A DNA stretch of 64,000 nucleotides from Dyadobacter pollutisoli (GCF_026625565.1 NZ_CP112998.1:7624351-7688350), one strand, 5' to 3'. Counted from the stretch's first letter, positions 37,615-47,655 are shown. Made by a program: numbers and translations. Notes: generated by a model from the letters alone, not told the origin.

Positions 37615-38301
37615 AATGTTAATGTGTGTGGACTGATGTCTGCCGGTGTATTCAAGGTTTTCGTTCCGGTGTAATTCAAATTCAACTCCGCAGTGAGGTT
37701 TGTTGCAAAAGTGATAGAGGTTCTTGTACTGAGATAATCGCGAGACTGCTTGCTATTTGGGATGATACCGTTATTAATGATATGTGTAAGAAATTTTGGA
37801 CGAATAATTTTCACCTGCTTTTGCAAAAGCAATGTTTGAGTTACTGCTCACAGGTTTCTCAAAAAAGTCGCGTACATTATTTGTACTGTCTGCATCCCGG
37901 GCTAGGGCTAGTTTTTCTCCTTTGATTTCCTGAACAGAATAACCCAGTGCCTTTTTGTCACGGGCAATCCCCAAAGAGGTAATAATGGCTTCCTGTAATT
38001 CAGTTTCATCAGTTGCCAATGAAATATTGATAAGTGTCTGGCTTCCGACCTGCGACTCGTGCTTGATAAAGCCGATAAAGCTGAAAACCAATGTCGCTCC
38101 GGATGAAGCAGAAATTGAATATTCTCCGTCGCTATTTGTAGTCGTACCTCGGTTGGTACCTTTAAGAAAAATGGTAACCCCCGGCAGCGGGGAGCCGTCT
38201 TCTTTCGAGGTGACCTTTCCGGTGACCTCTCTGCTTTGGGCATTGGCGTGACTGCAAAGCAGCAGTAGCCCTCCCAAAAAAGAAAGTAAAATTTGTTTCA
38301 T
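37605..38301 (-). pseudogene. Decayed SusC/RagA-type TonB-dependent receptor
   Basis: The region starts with a perfect SusC N-terminus at 38301: signal peptide, carboxypeptidase-like REVTGKVTSKEDGSPLPGV repeat and the start of the plug (SLGIARDKKALGYSVQEIKG). It then jumps without a frame break from the plug start to a segment typical of the middle of these receptors (NNVRDFFEKPVSSNSNIAF), so the rest of the plug is deleted. Near 37775-37790 an extra base shifts the frame: in one frame it ends SYTYH and in the other resumes NNGIIPNSKQSRDYLSTRT. It stops at 37605 after about a third of the normal length, and no SusD gene follows. The gene cannot make a receptor. Confidence 0.85.
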
Positions 38302-38783
38302 GAATGTCAGGTTTGTTATGAGTTACTATCGCATCGGCGATCATTGCCTTACGAATTGTGACTTAATGTAGGAGGTTTCGGAGAAAAGGACCGGATTGAA
38401 TGATCAATTGGATACCGCGCATTTTCTAACGGTAAAATACAGCATTGCTTTCTATGGTGTGCTGCCATGTCATTCTGATGGCTTTACAGCAGCCGGCTAC
38501 GCCAGCGAAGATATGGCCTTGCCAGAAGCAGTTATGGGACATGACAAAAGGATAATGGGCACGGTAACATTTATGTGAGCCACATGGTCTCTTTGAGCAG
38601 GAATTGAATACAGATCATGCTATACATGACCCTGATGACGGGTATGATGATTTTGATGTACAAAAGGCCAACAACATTGGATATAAACCGCCAAACGAAG
38701 GTTTTCGATGGAAGCCAGAGACTGGCTATTGCTTTGATCGTGATCCATTGCGGCGGAAACACGAATCTGTTTTTTTAAGGCAT
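38302..38783. other. Gene-poor region between receptor remnant and cvfB-like gene
   Basis: About 480 bases upstream of the SusC remnant. Small open frames exist on both strands (for example 38396-38578 plus and 38571-38762 minus) but none shows a recognisable domain. This is probably decayed sequence. Confidence 0.4.
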
Positions 38784-38836
38784 AAAAAATGGCCGGAATT
38801 TCTTCCGACCAGGACTGGGCTTTGCCCGGCATTTTT
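38784..38836. terminator. Terminator-like hairpin
   Basis: AAAAATGGCCGG pairs with CCGGCATTTTT across a 29-base loop with one bulge. T runs lie on both sides. It follows the stop of the minus-strand CvfB-like gene at 38860. Confidence 0.6.
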
Positions 38837-38859
38837 CGTTTGATATGAAATCGCGGGTC

Positions 38860-39699
38860 TCAATCCTCCGCCACCAGATATATCCCCTCGTCCGCTATTT
38901 TGATCAGGCCTTGTTTGTATAGTCCTCCGATCGCTTTCTTGAATGTCTTTTTGCTGATTTGTAATCTTTTATAAATGTCCTCGGGAGAGCTGCTATCAGA
39001 GACATTCAGGAAACCGGCTGATTTTCTGATTTCGTCAAGAATGTGCTGGGCGGTAGGCTCAATGCTGTCATAACCTGTTTTTTGCAGGCTGATATCGAGC
39101 TTGTTTTCTTCCCGGATCTTTTTTACATAACCCTTCAATGAATCCCCGGCTTTAAGGTCCCGGAAAACTTCATTGGCATAAATAAGACCTTTATGGTATT
39201 GGTTGACAATCGCATTGAATCCCAAATCCGTTTTTTGCCAGATCAAAAGGTCCACTTCGTCACCTTCTTTCACTGTCAGCCGCTCGTTTTCAAGGAATCT
39301 GTCAATCTTGGTTGATGCAATTAATCGCGACGATTTTTGATCCAGATAAAGGAATACAACATGCCATTCCCCAATTTCCATCGGCCTGCTTTGCTCGCGA
39401 AAAGGGACAAAAAGATCCTTGATCAATCCCCAATCCAAAAAAGCGCCATGTTCTGACACATCCTTCACTTCTAGAAAGGCAAATTCATTGCGGACGATTT
39501 TCGGAGTTTCAGTCGTAGCTACGGGGCGGTCTTCGGAGTCGAGATAAACGAACACCTTAATGTTGTCGCCAACCTGCATTTCGTCGGTCAGGTATTGGTT
39601 GGGAAGCAGTACCTCTTCTCCTTCCACATCACTCAGAAACATTCCTACGCTGGTTACCCGCTCGATGGTCAGGTAGTTGTATTTTCCTATAAAAAGCAT
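38860..39699 (-). CDS. CvfB/YitL-family S1-type RNA-binding protein
   Basis: The 279-residue protein shows three successive S1-like beta barrels (about 1-65, 65-140, 140-210; for example DVSEHGAFLDWGLIKDLFVPF and VKKIREENKLDISLQ) and a C-terminal winged-helix part (LQISKKTFKKAIGGLYKQGLI). This is the layout of CvfB/YitL, a virulence-associated RNA-binding regulator in Firmicutes with homologues in Bacteroidota. It sits between two decayed TonB receptor remnants. Confidence 0.9.
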   Translation of the reverse strand: MLFIGKYNYLTIERVTSVGMFLSDVEGEEVLLPNQYLTDEMQVGDNIKVFVYLDSEDRPVATTETPKIVRNEFAFLEVKDVSEHGAFLDWGLIKDLFVPFREQSRPMEIGEWHVVFLYLDQKSSRLIASTKIDRFLENERLTVKEGDEVDLLIWQKTDLGFNAIVNQYHKGLIYANEVFRDLKAGDSLKGYVKKIREENKLDISLQKTGYDSIEPTAQHILDEIRKSAGFLNVSDSSSPEDIYKRLQISKKTFKKAIGGLYKQGLIKIADEGIYLVAED

Positions 39700-39748
39700 T
39701 ATTCAATGACAAAAGTTGTTTGCAAAGGTAATGTTTTCAAACGGACAT

Positions 39749-40038
39749 TTAGTCTTCGTCGCCACCGTCACCTCTGTTATCGAAGTTTTGCTTCTCTTTT
39801 GACCGATTGAGCCGATATGCAAACGTGACCAAGTCGGCGTTGCCTGTCCTGAAATTCAGAGCTGGAATAATAACCGGCATTTTCTACAATGCTTTTTCTT
39901 TTTCAAGTTCAAAAGATCGCGGACACTGGCATTTATGATACCCAGCCCTTTCATAATGTCTTTGGATAAAACCAAATCAATGAGGTAAACCTGGCTAACG
40001 ATGTTGATATTGGAAAGCAGGAATAAGAGATTTTTCAT
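39749..40038 (-). pseudogene. 3' remnant of an outer-membrane beta-barrel (TonB-receptor-like) gene
   Basis: No single open frame covers this, but three reading frames in succession reconstruct the C-terminus of an outer-membrane beta-barrel family receptor. The first segment reads VYLIDLVLSKDIMKGLGIINASVRDLLNLKK, then after a frameshift ENAGYYSSSEFQDRQRR, then after another frameshift DLVTFAYRLNRSKEKQNF with a Gly/Asp-rich tail ending at the stop 39749-39751. The order and the final barrel strand followed by a charged tail match the PF14905-type family. No upstream part of the gene is present. Confidence 0.7.
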
Positions 40039-40113
40039 GCCAATCTGATTTGTTGTTGCAAGCTATGGCATGATCGCAACGATCGGGCAGAAGGTGGTTA
40101 GCGTATTGGATTT

Positions 40114-40145
40114 AAATGGCCGCTCTGAGAGGAGCGGCCATTTTT
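40114..40145 (-). terminator. Strong terminator hairpin after the TolC gene
   Basis: AAATGGCCGCTC (40114-40125) pairs perfectly with GAGCGGCCATTT (40132-40143), loop TGAGAG, with T residues on the right and A/T on the left. It closes the minus-strand efflux operon ending at 40159. Confidence 0.85.
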
Positions 40146-40158
40146 GGAAATGAGGTAC

Positions 40159-41490
40159 CTATTGGAGCGTATTGCTCAATCTTTTTAGCTCGATCTCGGC
40201 TGCTTTTGCTGCATAGTTAAGGTTGATCATCCGGTAACCCGCGTCTTCAAAGCTGCGTTGTGCTTCCCGGACATCGATAATGGTCGCCTGAATAAGCTCG
40301 AAGCGTTGCAATGTAAGATTAAGGAGCTGCCGGCTCAGGTTGTAATTCTGCTTTTGAGTTTCCAGTTGTTCCAAAGAGCTCAGATAAGTCTGGTACATTT
40401 TCACTGCGCCCGCATTGTAGTCCCTCACAAGCGAGCTCTTTTGTAGTTCAGCATTGGTAGTATTGATTTCCGCAACCTGTTGCTGACGTTTGAAAGCCGA
40501 ACCACTATAAATCGGTATGGAAAGCGTGAGACCTGCATTGGGCCCCAAAACCCGGTTGAGCAATGTAAAGCCTGCCGCAGTCTGGTTCCTGGAATAGTTG
40601 TAAGCAGTATTGAATCTCACTGTTGGGTATCTTAGAGCGGCAGTTTCACGAACGATCAGTTCATTGATACGGATCTGATGATCGGCTGCTTTCACATCAG
40701 CGTTCACTTTGATGCGATCGAGAATGGCGTCCAACTGGATATTATTGTCAACCCTTATGGAGTCTTGGATCGAAACCGCAGATTTTGGGTCCAATGTGAG
40801 TATTCTCAGAAGTTCGGTTTTGGCAACCTGGGCTACCATTTGCTGATCCATTAATGTTTGGTTCAATGTATTCAAATCTATCTGGGCCTGGAAAAGATCA
40901 GCATTATTGGCCATACCAGCTTCCTTGCGCACTTTCAGGATTTCCAGCCTTTTTTCCGATGCCTGAATGGAGGTACGGACGGTGTTGACGTAGCTTAGCT
41001 GCCGTACCACGTCATAATAACTTGTCATCACCAGTGCAATTGTGTTTTGAATCTGGGAGTTAAGTACTTCTGCACTCTGGTTTTGCAGTTCAGCCAGTCG
41101 TTTTTTGGTCGATACCACACGTTTCCCATTGTAAAGCAGTATCCCAACATTCAAACTTATCTGGGTATTATTACCGGCCGCTGCATTCCGGCTGATTTCA
41201 GTTCCGTCGTTCAGTTTTTGATTAACCTGGGTTATTTGCTCTGTGTTGGATGCATTGGCGGCGACAGTTGGCAGTCCACCGGCGACGCCATAGTTATTGA
41301 GAATGGTATTAGATTCCACATTGTTTTTTGCAATTTCTATTTCGTAGCTGTTTTTTAATGCAATTGCAATGGCACTGTCCAGTGTAATATTCAAACTATC
41401 AGCGGCCTGTTTACAAAATGCATTGCTACCCAAAAGCAGCAATAGGAGGACTAAATTTCTTTTGTTAATCAAAATCAGGAGCGGGTTCAT
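40159..41490 (-). CDS. TolC-family outer-membrane channel
   Basis: The 443-residue protein has a hydrophobic N-terminus (NLVLLLLLLGSNAFC) as signal peptide and two OEP repeats of long helices (about 40-220 and 240-440), including ITLDSAIAIALKNSYEIEIAKNN and the repeated QLNLTLQRFELIQATIIDVREAQR. It completes the pump and adaptor genes upstream into a tripartite efflux system, 68 bases after the RND gene. The end of the transcript is marked by the terminator at 40114. Confidence 0.9.
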   Translation of the reverse strand: MNPLLILINKRNLVLLLLLLGSNAFCKQAADSLNITLDSAIAIALKNSYEIEIAKNNVESNTILNNYGVAGGLPTVAANASNTEQITQVNQKLNDGTEISRNAAAGNNTQISLNVGILLYNGKRVVSTKKRLAELQNQSAEVLNSQIQNTIALVMTSYYDVVRQLSYVNTVRTSIQASEKRLEILKVRKEAGMANNADLFQAQIDLNTLNQTLMDQQMVAQVAKTELLRILTLDPKSAVSIQDSIRVDNNIQLDAILDRIKVNADVKAADHQIRINELIVRETAALRYPTVRFNTAYNYSRNQTAAGFTLLNRVLGPNAGLTLSIPIYSGSAFKRQQQVAEINTTNAELQKSSLVRDYNAGAVKMYQTYLSSLEQLETQKQNYNLSRQLLNLTLQRFELIQATIIDVREAQRSFEDAGYRMINLNYAAKAAEIELKRLSNTLQ

Positions 41491-41558
41491 GCAAAAAACT
41501 GTGGTTGATTTTTTTATATAATTAATTTCCTGAATCAGGATTTTGTTTCTTGAATTTT

Positions 41559-44500
41559 TTAAACACTAAGCTCCTCAGCCATTCTCTGCTCTTCAGTTAC
41601 TCTATGTTTTTTAGGAGAAATAAATGTGTAAACAGCCGGAATAACGAACAATGTAAGGATCAGGGAGAACATTAAACCGCCAACGATTACAACTCCGAGC
41701 GGTACCCGGCTGGTAGCAGCCGCTCCGAGGCTCATCGCAATAGGTAATGCACCAAATGCTGTCGCAAGGCTGGTCATCAGAATGGGCCGTAACCGTTGTG
41801 TCGCAGATTCGACCGCAGCAGCCATTCTGCTCATACCCTGCTCTCGTTTCTGATTAGCAAATTCTACAATCAGGATACCGTTCTTAGTAACCAGCCCGAT
41901 CAGCATAATCATCCCGATCTGAGAGAATATGTTGATCGTGAGACCAAAAAGATAAAGGCTCAGCAATGCGCCCGCAAGAGCAAGTGGCACGGTGATCATG
42001 ATAATAAATGGATCTGTGAAGCTTTCGAATTGCCCGGCCAAAACCAGGTAAACTAGCAAAAGCGCCAGTCCAAATGCGAAGCTGGTATTGGAAGAACTTT
42101 CTTCAAAGTCACGTGATGAGCCGATCAATGAGGTTTGGAATGATTCGTCAAGCAATTTTGCTGCTATTCTCCGCATTGCGGCTACACCGTCGCCAATCGT
42201 TTTTCCTTCTACAAGCGATGCAGATACGGTTGCACTTTTGTACCGGTTGTAGTGGAAAATAGTAGGAGGGCCGCTTTCTTCCTTCATTTGAACAACGGCC
42301 GTCAGCGGAATATTTTCACCGCGGGTATTTCTAACATATAGCTTAGAGATATCAGCAGGTTTGTTGCGTTCAGCGCGTTCTACCTGGCCGATTACCTGAT
42401 ACTGCTGCCCATTCTTGATAAAATAAGCAAGGCGCCTGCCGCTGAATGCGGACTGGATCGCCGCCGCAACATCGGTAGTCGATAATCCCAGGTCTCTCGC
42501 CTTCAAGCGATCGATGGTCAGACGGATCTCAGGTTTGTTGAATTTAAGGTTTACGTCCACATTCTGAAACGTCGGGTCTTGCCGGGCTTCTTCCAGGAAT
42601 TTGGGTAAAACGGTAAAAATTTTGTCAAAATTTAGATTTTGCAGAACGAACTGAACCGGTAATCCACCTCTGGAACCTTGTCCAACGGAAATAGTTTGTT
42701 CCTGCGTTGCAAAAATCCGTGCATCATTGAAGCGCGACAATTTCTTATTGATTTCCTGAGCCAGCTCGTTCTGGCTTTTCTTTCTTTCACCTGCCGGTAC
42801 CAGACCGATACGGGCCGTGCCGCTATTCATGCCACCACCGCCAAAGCCTGGGGTTGCGGAAAATGTGAATGCTCTTTCCGGGATAGAATCATTCAGGAAG
42901 TTCGATAGCTGGTCGGACACTTTCTGCATTTGGTTAAAACTGGTACCCTCCGGCGCGGACAGATTGAACCGTATGCTATTCCGGTCTTCCATCGGGGCCA
43001 ATTCACTTTGAAGATTGGTATAGGTAAACCAGATGACCACTCCGCATGCTGCTACCAACACCCATGCAACCCACCTTGCCTTCATAAAACCGCGAAGGGT
43101 CCTGTTATAGCCATCTTCCATACCTGTGAAGAATGGCTCTGTTTTGTTATAAAACCAGCCGTGGCCTGCGTCTTTGCGATTAAGGAATACATTCAGTACC
43201 GGCGTAATCGTCAATGAAACAAAAGCCGAGATCAAAACCGCGGAAGCAACGACAATACCAAATTCCCTGAATAAACTACCGACGAAACCTTCGAGGAAAA
43301 TCACGGGAAGAAATACCACTGCAAGCGTAAGAGACGTTGAAATTACAGCAAAAAAGATCTCCCGGCTTCCTTCCAGCGCCGCTTGTCGTATGGGCAGCCC
43401 GCTTTCGAGCTTTCGAAATATGTTTTCCGTGACTACAATACCATCATCGACGACAAGGCCGGTTGCCAGTACAATTCCCAAAAGGGTTAATATGTTGATT
43501 GAGAATCCAAACAGGTACATAACAAAGAATGTCGCGACCAGGGAAATGGGGATGTCGATGAGTGGGCGAATTGCCACAACGAAACTCCTGAAGAAGAAAA
43601 GGATTACGATTACCACCAGCGAAAACGCGATCAGAAGCGTTTCTTCTACTTCGAGGATCGACTGGCGGACCAGCCGGGTATTATCAAGCAGTACATTGAA
43701 TGTAATGTCTGATTTGTTTGATTTTTGAATTTCAGCCAGCCTTTTATTAAACTCGTCGGAAATCTCGACGTAGTTGGCCCCAGGCTGCGGAATCACGGCC
43801 AAACCAACGGCGTACACACCGTTGTACTTCCAGCTTTGCTCTTCGTTCTCCGGGCCAAGCTCTATTTTTGCAACATTGGCAAGGCGCACAATGCCAGCAC
43901 TGTCATTCCTGATAACCAGGTCGCTAAATTCCTTTTCACTGGTAAGCCGCCCCATCGTTCTGATGGTGAGCTCGGTGTTGTCACCGTATATTTTTCCCGC
44001 AGGCAATTCAACGTTTTCCGCGCTCAGTGTGGAAGAAATATCATTGAATGAAATACCATAGGCGCTCATTTTGTCAGGATCGAGCCAGATGCGCATGGCG
44101 TAACGTTTCTGACCGAATATGTTGATAGCGCTTACGCCGTCGATGGTCTGAAGACTTTGCTGAAGAACATTCTCCGCGTATTCGCTCAATTCCAATAAAC
44201 CTTTAGAAGGGCTTTGGACCGCCAATAGCAGGATAAAATCACTGTTGGCATCGGCTTTGATCACAACGGGCGGAGCATCCACATCCTGCGGAAGGTTACG
44301 TTGGGCCTGGCTTACCTTGTCACGAACGTCATTGGCTGCTCCTTCAAGGTCAGCTTCGAGGTTAAATTCAACGGTAATATTGCTGGATCCGATCTGGCTG
44401 GAAGAACTGATACTTTTGATACCCGGGATACCATTGATACTCTTTTCGAGCGGTTCAGTGATCTGGCTTTCAATGATATCGGCATTCGCACCGGTGTAAC

Positions 44501-44648
44501 TCGTTCGGACGTTCACAACCGGGGGGTCAATGGCCGGGTAGTCGCGCAATGATAGGAAGTTATAGCCTACTACACCAAACAGGATGATCAGCAGGTTCAT
44601 GACGACAGCCAATACCGGCCGCTTCAGGGATAATTCAGATATATTCAT
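41559..44648 (-). CDS. AcrB-type (HAE-1) RND efflux pump
   Basis: The 1029-residue protein is an RND pump of the drug/hydrophobe class: the fourth transmembrane helix carries GLVVDDGIVVTENIF with adjacent aspartates D401 and D402, the proton-relay pair of AcrB, in contrast to the DFG..DGAVVMVE of the metal pump at 9054. Periplasmic porter domains flank the two sets of helices (about 335-530 and 855-1010). Likely substrates are organic toxicants, bile-acid-like compounds or antibiotics. It lies between the adaptor gene and the TolC gene. Confidence 0.95.
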   Translation of the reverse strand: MNISELSLKRPVLAVVMNLLIILFGVVGYNFLSLRDYPAIDPPVVNVRTSYTGANADIIESQITEPLEKSINGIPGIKSISSSSQIGSSNITVEFNLEADLEGAANDVRDKVSQAQRNLPQDVDAPPVVIKADANSDFILLLAVQSPSKGLLELSEYAENVLQQSLQTIDGVSAINIFGQKRYAMRIWLDPDKMSAYGISFNDISSTLSAENVELPAGKIYGDNTELTIRTMGRLTSEKEFSDLVIRNDSAGIVRLANVAKIELGPENEEQSWKYNGVYAVGLAVIPQPGANYVEISDEFNKRLAEIQKSNKSDITFNVLLDNTRLVRQSILEVEETLLIAFSLVVIVILFFFRSFVVAIRPLIDIPISLVATFFVMYLFGFSINILTLLGIVLATGLVVDDGIVVTENIFRKLESGLPIRQAALEGSREIFFAVISTSLTLAVVFLPVIFLEGFVGSLFREFGIVVASAVLISAFVSLTITPVLNVFLNRKDAGHGWFYNKTEPFFTGMEDGYNRTLRGFMKARWVAWVLVAACGVVIWFTYTNLQSELAPMEDRNSIRFNLSAPEGTSFNQMQKVSDQLSNFLNDSIPERAFTFSATPGFGGGGMNSGTARIGLVPAGERKKSQNELAQEINKKLSRFNDARIFATQEQTISVGQGSRGGLPVQFVLQNLNFDKIFTVLPKFLEEARQDPTFQNVDVNLKFNKPEIRLTIDRLKARDLGLSTTDVAAAIQSAFSGRRLAYFIKNGQQYQVIGQVERAERNKPADISKLYVRNTRGENIPLTAVVQMKEESGPPTIFHYNRYKSATVSASLVEGKTIGDGVAAMRRIAAKLLDESFQTSLIGSSRDFEESSSNTSFAFGLALLLVYLVLAGQFESFTDPFIIMITVPLALAGALLSLYLFGLTINIFSQIGMIMLIGLVTKNGILIVEFANQKREQGMSRMAAAVESATQRLRPILMTSLATAFGALPIAMSLGAAATSRVPLGVVIVGGLMFSLILTLFVIPAVYTFISPKKHRVTEEQRMAEELSV

Positions 44649-44690
44649 AGAACAGGTTTCAAAGGAACAGTCATTACAACTCCGTACTTA

Positions 44691-45791
44691 CTACTTGGCA
44701 AAATTTAAGCTTTTTACGCTTCTCACTTTCACAGGAGCATCAGGACGGGCAAATAATACACCCGAAACGACCACAGTATCTCCAACATTCAAACCGCTTT
44801 TCACTTCCACCACATCTTCTCGTCTGTCACCGGTTTCAATGCTTACGAACATGGCCTTGCCACCTTTTACGGTAACGGCCTTTTTGCCCTGGGCTTCGGG
44901 GATAATGCAGTTTGTGGGGATCAGGATACTGTTTTTATTTGAACTTGCATTTAAATATACTTTTGCAAAAGACCCCGGACTGGTATTGCCTGAGTTCAGG
45001 ACAGCGCGAACCGTGATATTTCTGGTAGTCTGGTTTACCTGTGGTTCCAGGGCAATGATCCTGGCCGTTTCTCTTTTTCCGGAATTCTGATCCAGCAACA
45101 CTTCCACATTTGAACCTTTGGACACATATTGCTGATAGCTTTCGGGCACCGTAAAGTCAATTCTCAAGTTGGTAAGTTGCTGCATGGTCGCGATGACGCT
45201 GTTCGGCGATACGTATGAACCCTCGCTTACTTTCCTCAAACCGATTACACCGGTAAACGGCGCTTTCACAACGGTTTTATCAATCAAAGCCTGCGTGTAA
45301 ACCATATCTGCCTTTAAGGTACTGACCTGATTTACCGCAAGATCATAGTCGGCCTGGTTGATACCATTAACTGCAACGAGCTGCTTTAAGCGCTTTTCCG
45401 TGGTTTCCGCCAGATCCAGCTGTATTTTGGACCTATTCAATTGCGCCATCAGATCGGCGCTGTTTATCTTGGCAATGATTGTTCCTTTCTGAACCGTTTT
45501 CCCTTCCGGAACGTCAAGAAACGTAAGCAGGCCACTCACTTCCGGTCTGAGCTCAGCATATTCATTAGCGACGACTGTTCCGTTTACTTCGACTTTATCG
45601 CTTACTCTTTCAGACTTGGCAATGATGACATCAACTATTGTGGGCCCTCCCCCTCCTTTTTGCTGAAAAGTATCTTTTTTTTCACCGCATGAAAGCGTAA
45701 AGAAGAGCGTACCCGTGATGAGAAGATGATAGAAAGGCTTATTTAATTTCAATGGTACGTCTGGGCATACAGACTTCATGATAGAATTCAT
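44691..45791 (-). CDS. AcrA-type periplasmic adaptor lipoprotein
   Basis: The 366-residue protein is an RND adaptor: a lipoprotein signal (LLITGTLFFTLSC), a lipoyl half (VNGTVVANEYAELRPEVSGLLTFLDVPEG), a short helical hairpin (about 130-170), the second lipoyl half (VVKAPFTGVIGLRKVSEG), a beta barrel and a membrane-proximal domain. A second in-frame ATG four codons later (45779) is possible. First gene of the unit; the upstream 140 bases contain an AT-rich TATAATTTTG element that matches the -7 consensus, without a clear -33 element at the right distance. Confidence 0.9.
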   Translation of the reverse strand: MNSIMKSVCPDVPLKLNKPFYHLLITGTLFFTLSCGEKKDTFQQKGGGGPTIVDVIIAKSERVSDKVEVNGTVVANEYAELRPEVSGLLTFLDVPEGKTVQKGTIIAKINSADLMAQLNRSKIQLDLAETTEKRLKQLVAVNGINQADYDLAVNQVSTLKADMVYTQALIDKTVVKAPFTGVIGLRKVSEGSYVSPNSVIATMQQLTNLRIDFTVPESYQQYVSKGSNVEVLLDQNSGKRETARIIALEPQVNQTTRNITVRAVLNSGNTSPGSFAKVYLNASSNKNSILIPTNCIIPEAQGKKAVTVKGGKAMFVSIETGDRREDVVEVKSGLNVGDTVVVSGVLFARPDAPVKVRSVKSLNFAK

Positions 45792-45933
45792 ACGCAGGTG
45801 ATATTCCGGGGCTTAAAGGTTTAGGGTTTTTGAGATAACTACACGCTTATCAGAGTGTTCTTCAAAATTATATATAATCTCAAACCGATTAGACTTTTTT
45901 GAACTATAAAAGTTTAATCAGCTTAAATATTTT

Positions 45934-47181
45934 TTAGAAAGCCTGCGCTATCACTTTGAGGAGCGTGTCGCATTTCATTTCAGTTTCTTCCCATTCACGT
46001 CCAGGATCAGAGTCTTCTGTAATTCCTGCTCCTGCAAAAAATGTCGCTTTTCCATCTTTAAATCGCACAGTTCGCAGATTCACAAACAAATTGGTATCGC
46101 CGTTAACTTGCACAGGGCCGAGGAACCCGCTGTAAAAAGAGCGGTCATATCCTTCAATTTCTGTTAAAAAAGTAAGACTAGGTAACTTGGGTACGCCACA
46201 CACTGCCGATGTTGGGTGTAGGAGCTTCAACATGACAGATGCTAGTTCGGGAAAACGCAGTGAAAGGGTATCGACTTCAAAATCGGTGCGCAAATGATAA
46301 AGATTGCCCGCCAGCACAGTTTTGGGGCCAGTTTCGGTGTATTCCCGCAAACGTATTTTTTTGAAGCATTCAACAATGTACCTGCTCACCAAAGCCTGCT
46401 CTTCTATTTCTTTCTCTCCCCAGCGAATGTCGTATTTGGGAATCAGCTCGCCGGATTCATTCCGGGCGTTCTGCGTTCCGGCCAGGGACATTGTCTTAAA
46501 AACCCCATTTGAACTCTGTTGTACCAGTACTTCCGGACTAGCGCCGAGCCACAGCTCGTTTTGTTCGGGGAGGTTTACCAGGGATACAAATGCATGCGGG
46601 TACACTTTCACCAGTTTGCAGAAAGCCTTGGCCGGCTGAAACTGCTCGGAGTAAAATAAATCTTTGGTGCGGGAAAGAACCACTTTTTTGAACTCATTCT
46701 GCCTTATTGCTGAAACTGCCAGCTCAACGGTGCGCTCGAAACGAGTTCTGGAATCGGAGTCGTTGATAGCAGGAAGAAGCAGGGAATGATCATTGGAATC
46801 CGCTTTTTTTTCATTGGTCAATGTTTCAGCCACGTAAACCAGCTTCCGAACTTCCGTATGTTCTTCGCCCAGTAAATTATCAACAGTCCTGACCTGGTGA
46901 TCCTCCGAAAATGTCAGAATAATGTCACCTTCCAACAGCAGCACATCCTGATTTTCATCCCAATGAAACGTGCTGATCATGAAACCGGGAGAAAGCTTTT
47001 CTAGCTCCGGCTGGCATTTGCGGATTCCGTCTTGTATCGATATCAGCAACTTGATTTCATTCTGGTGAGGAAGACGCCAAAGTGCGGATGGAAACCCAAG
47101 TTTTTTTGACGCTTGCCAGAGTTCCTGAACCTGTAACCCTTCAAATATGGAAAGTTTGGTGCCTGTTTGGACTGAAAACAT
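45934..47181 (-). CDS. menF: Isochorismate synthase (menaquinone pathway)
   Basis: The 415-residue protein belongs to the chorismate-binding family. The C-terminal domain carries FKKVVLSRTKDL, ASPEVLVQ, SLAGTQ, LHPTSAVCGVPK and the final FLGPVQVNGDTNLFVNLRTV and FAGAGITEDSDPGREWEETEMK, which build the chorismate and Mg sites. Role: chorismate to isochorismate, first step of menaquinone synthesis (or siderophore synthesis). The hotdog thioesterase gene 51 bases upstream on the same strand favours menaquinone. Confidence 0.93.
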   Translation of the reverse strand: MFSVQTGTKLSIFEGLQVQELWQASKKLGFPSALWRLPHQNEIKLLISIQDGIRKCQPELEKLSPGFMISTFHWDENQDVLLLEGDIILTFSEDHQVRTVDNLLGEEHTEVRKLVYVAETLTNEKKADSNDHSLLLPAINDSDSRTRFERTVELAVSAIRQNEFKKVVLSRTKDLFYSEQFQPAKAFCKLVKVYPHAFVSLVNLPEQNELWLGASPEVLVQQSSNGVFKTMSLAGTQNARNESGELIPKYDIRWGEKEIEEQALVSRYIVECFKKIRLREYTETGPKTVLAGNLYHLRTDFEVDTLSLRFPELASVMLKLLHPTSAVCGVPKLPSLTFLTEIEGYDRSFYSGFLGPVQVNGDTNLFVNLRTVRFKDGKATFFAGAGITEDSDPGREWEETEMKCDTLLKVIAQAF

Positions 47182-47232
47182 TTACTTAAAATAAAATTTA
47201 TAACGTTAGGTCAATGTATCTGCAAATTAAAG

Positions 47233-47655
47233 TTAGCGGTCGGCATTCACAATAGCTACTGTCAATCTGCTAATACAAACAAGTTTATTCTGCTCATTGG
47301 TGATTCTGATGTCCCAAATATGCGTGGTTCTCCCCAAATGAATGGAGGTTACCTTTCCATACACATATCCTTCTTTGACCGGCCTGAGGTGATTAGCATT
47401 AATTTCAAGGCCAACGGCCACTTTTTCCGGGTCCGAAATACAAAGGAATGATGCAATGCTTCCCAGCGTCTCGGCCAGTACCACAGAAGCGCCACCATGC
47501 AGAATGCCAAAGGGTTGGTGTGTCCGTTTGTCGACAGGCATTCGCGCTATGACATAGTCAGTTCCGATTTCTGTAAATTCTATTCCGAGGTGATGGGCTA
47601 TTGTATTCTCGCTGAAAGAATGTAGCTTGTCAAGTGAAACTGATTTAGTGAACAT
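47233..47655 (-). CDS. Hotdog-fold thioesterase, probably DHNA-CoA hydrolase (MenI-type)
   Basis: The 140-residue single-domain protein has the PaaI/YdiI hotdog signature FGILHGGASVVLAETLGS with the catalytic E62, and the second strand AVGLEINANHLRPVKEG. YdiI-type enzymes hydrolyse 1,4-dihydroxy-2-naphthoyl-CoA in menaquinone synthesis. Proximity to menF supports this, but generic acyl-CoA thioesterases look alike. Confidence 0.85.
   Translation of the reverse strand: MFTKSVSLDKLHSFSENTIAHHLGIEFTEIGTDYVIARMPVDKRTHQPFGILHGGASVVLAETLGSIASFLCISDPEKVAVGLEINANHLRPVKEGYVYGKVTSIHLGRTTHIWDIRITNEQNKLVCISRLTVAIVNADR

Noticed and set aside
38396..38762. Small frames on both strands before the CvfB-like gene
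   Set aside because: No signal, domain or codon pattern; probably decayed DNA.
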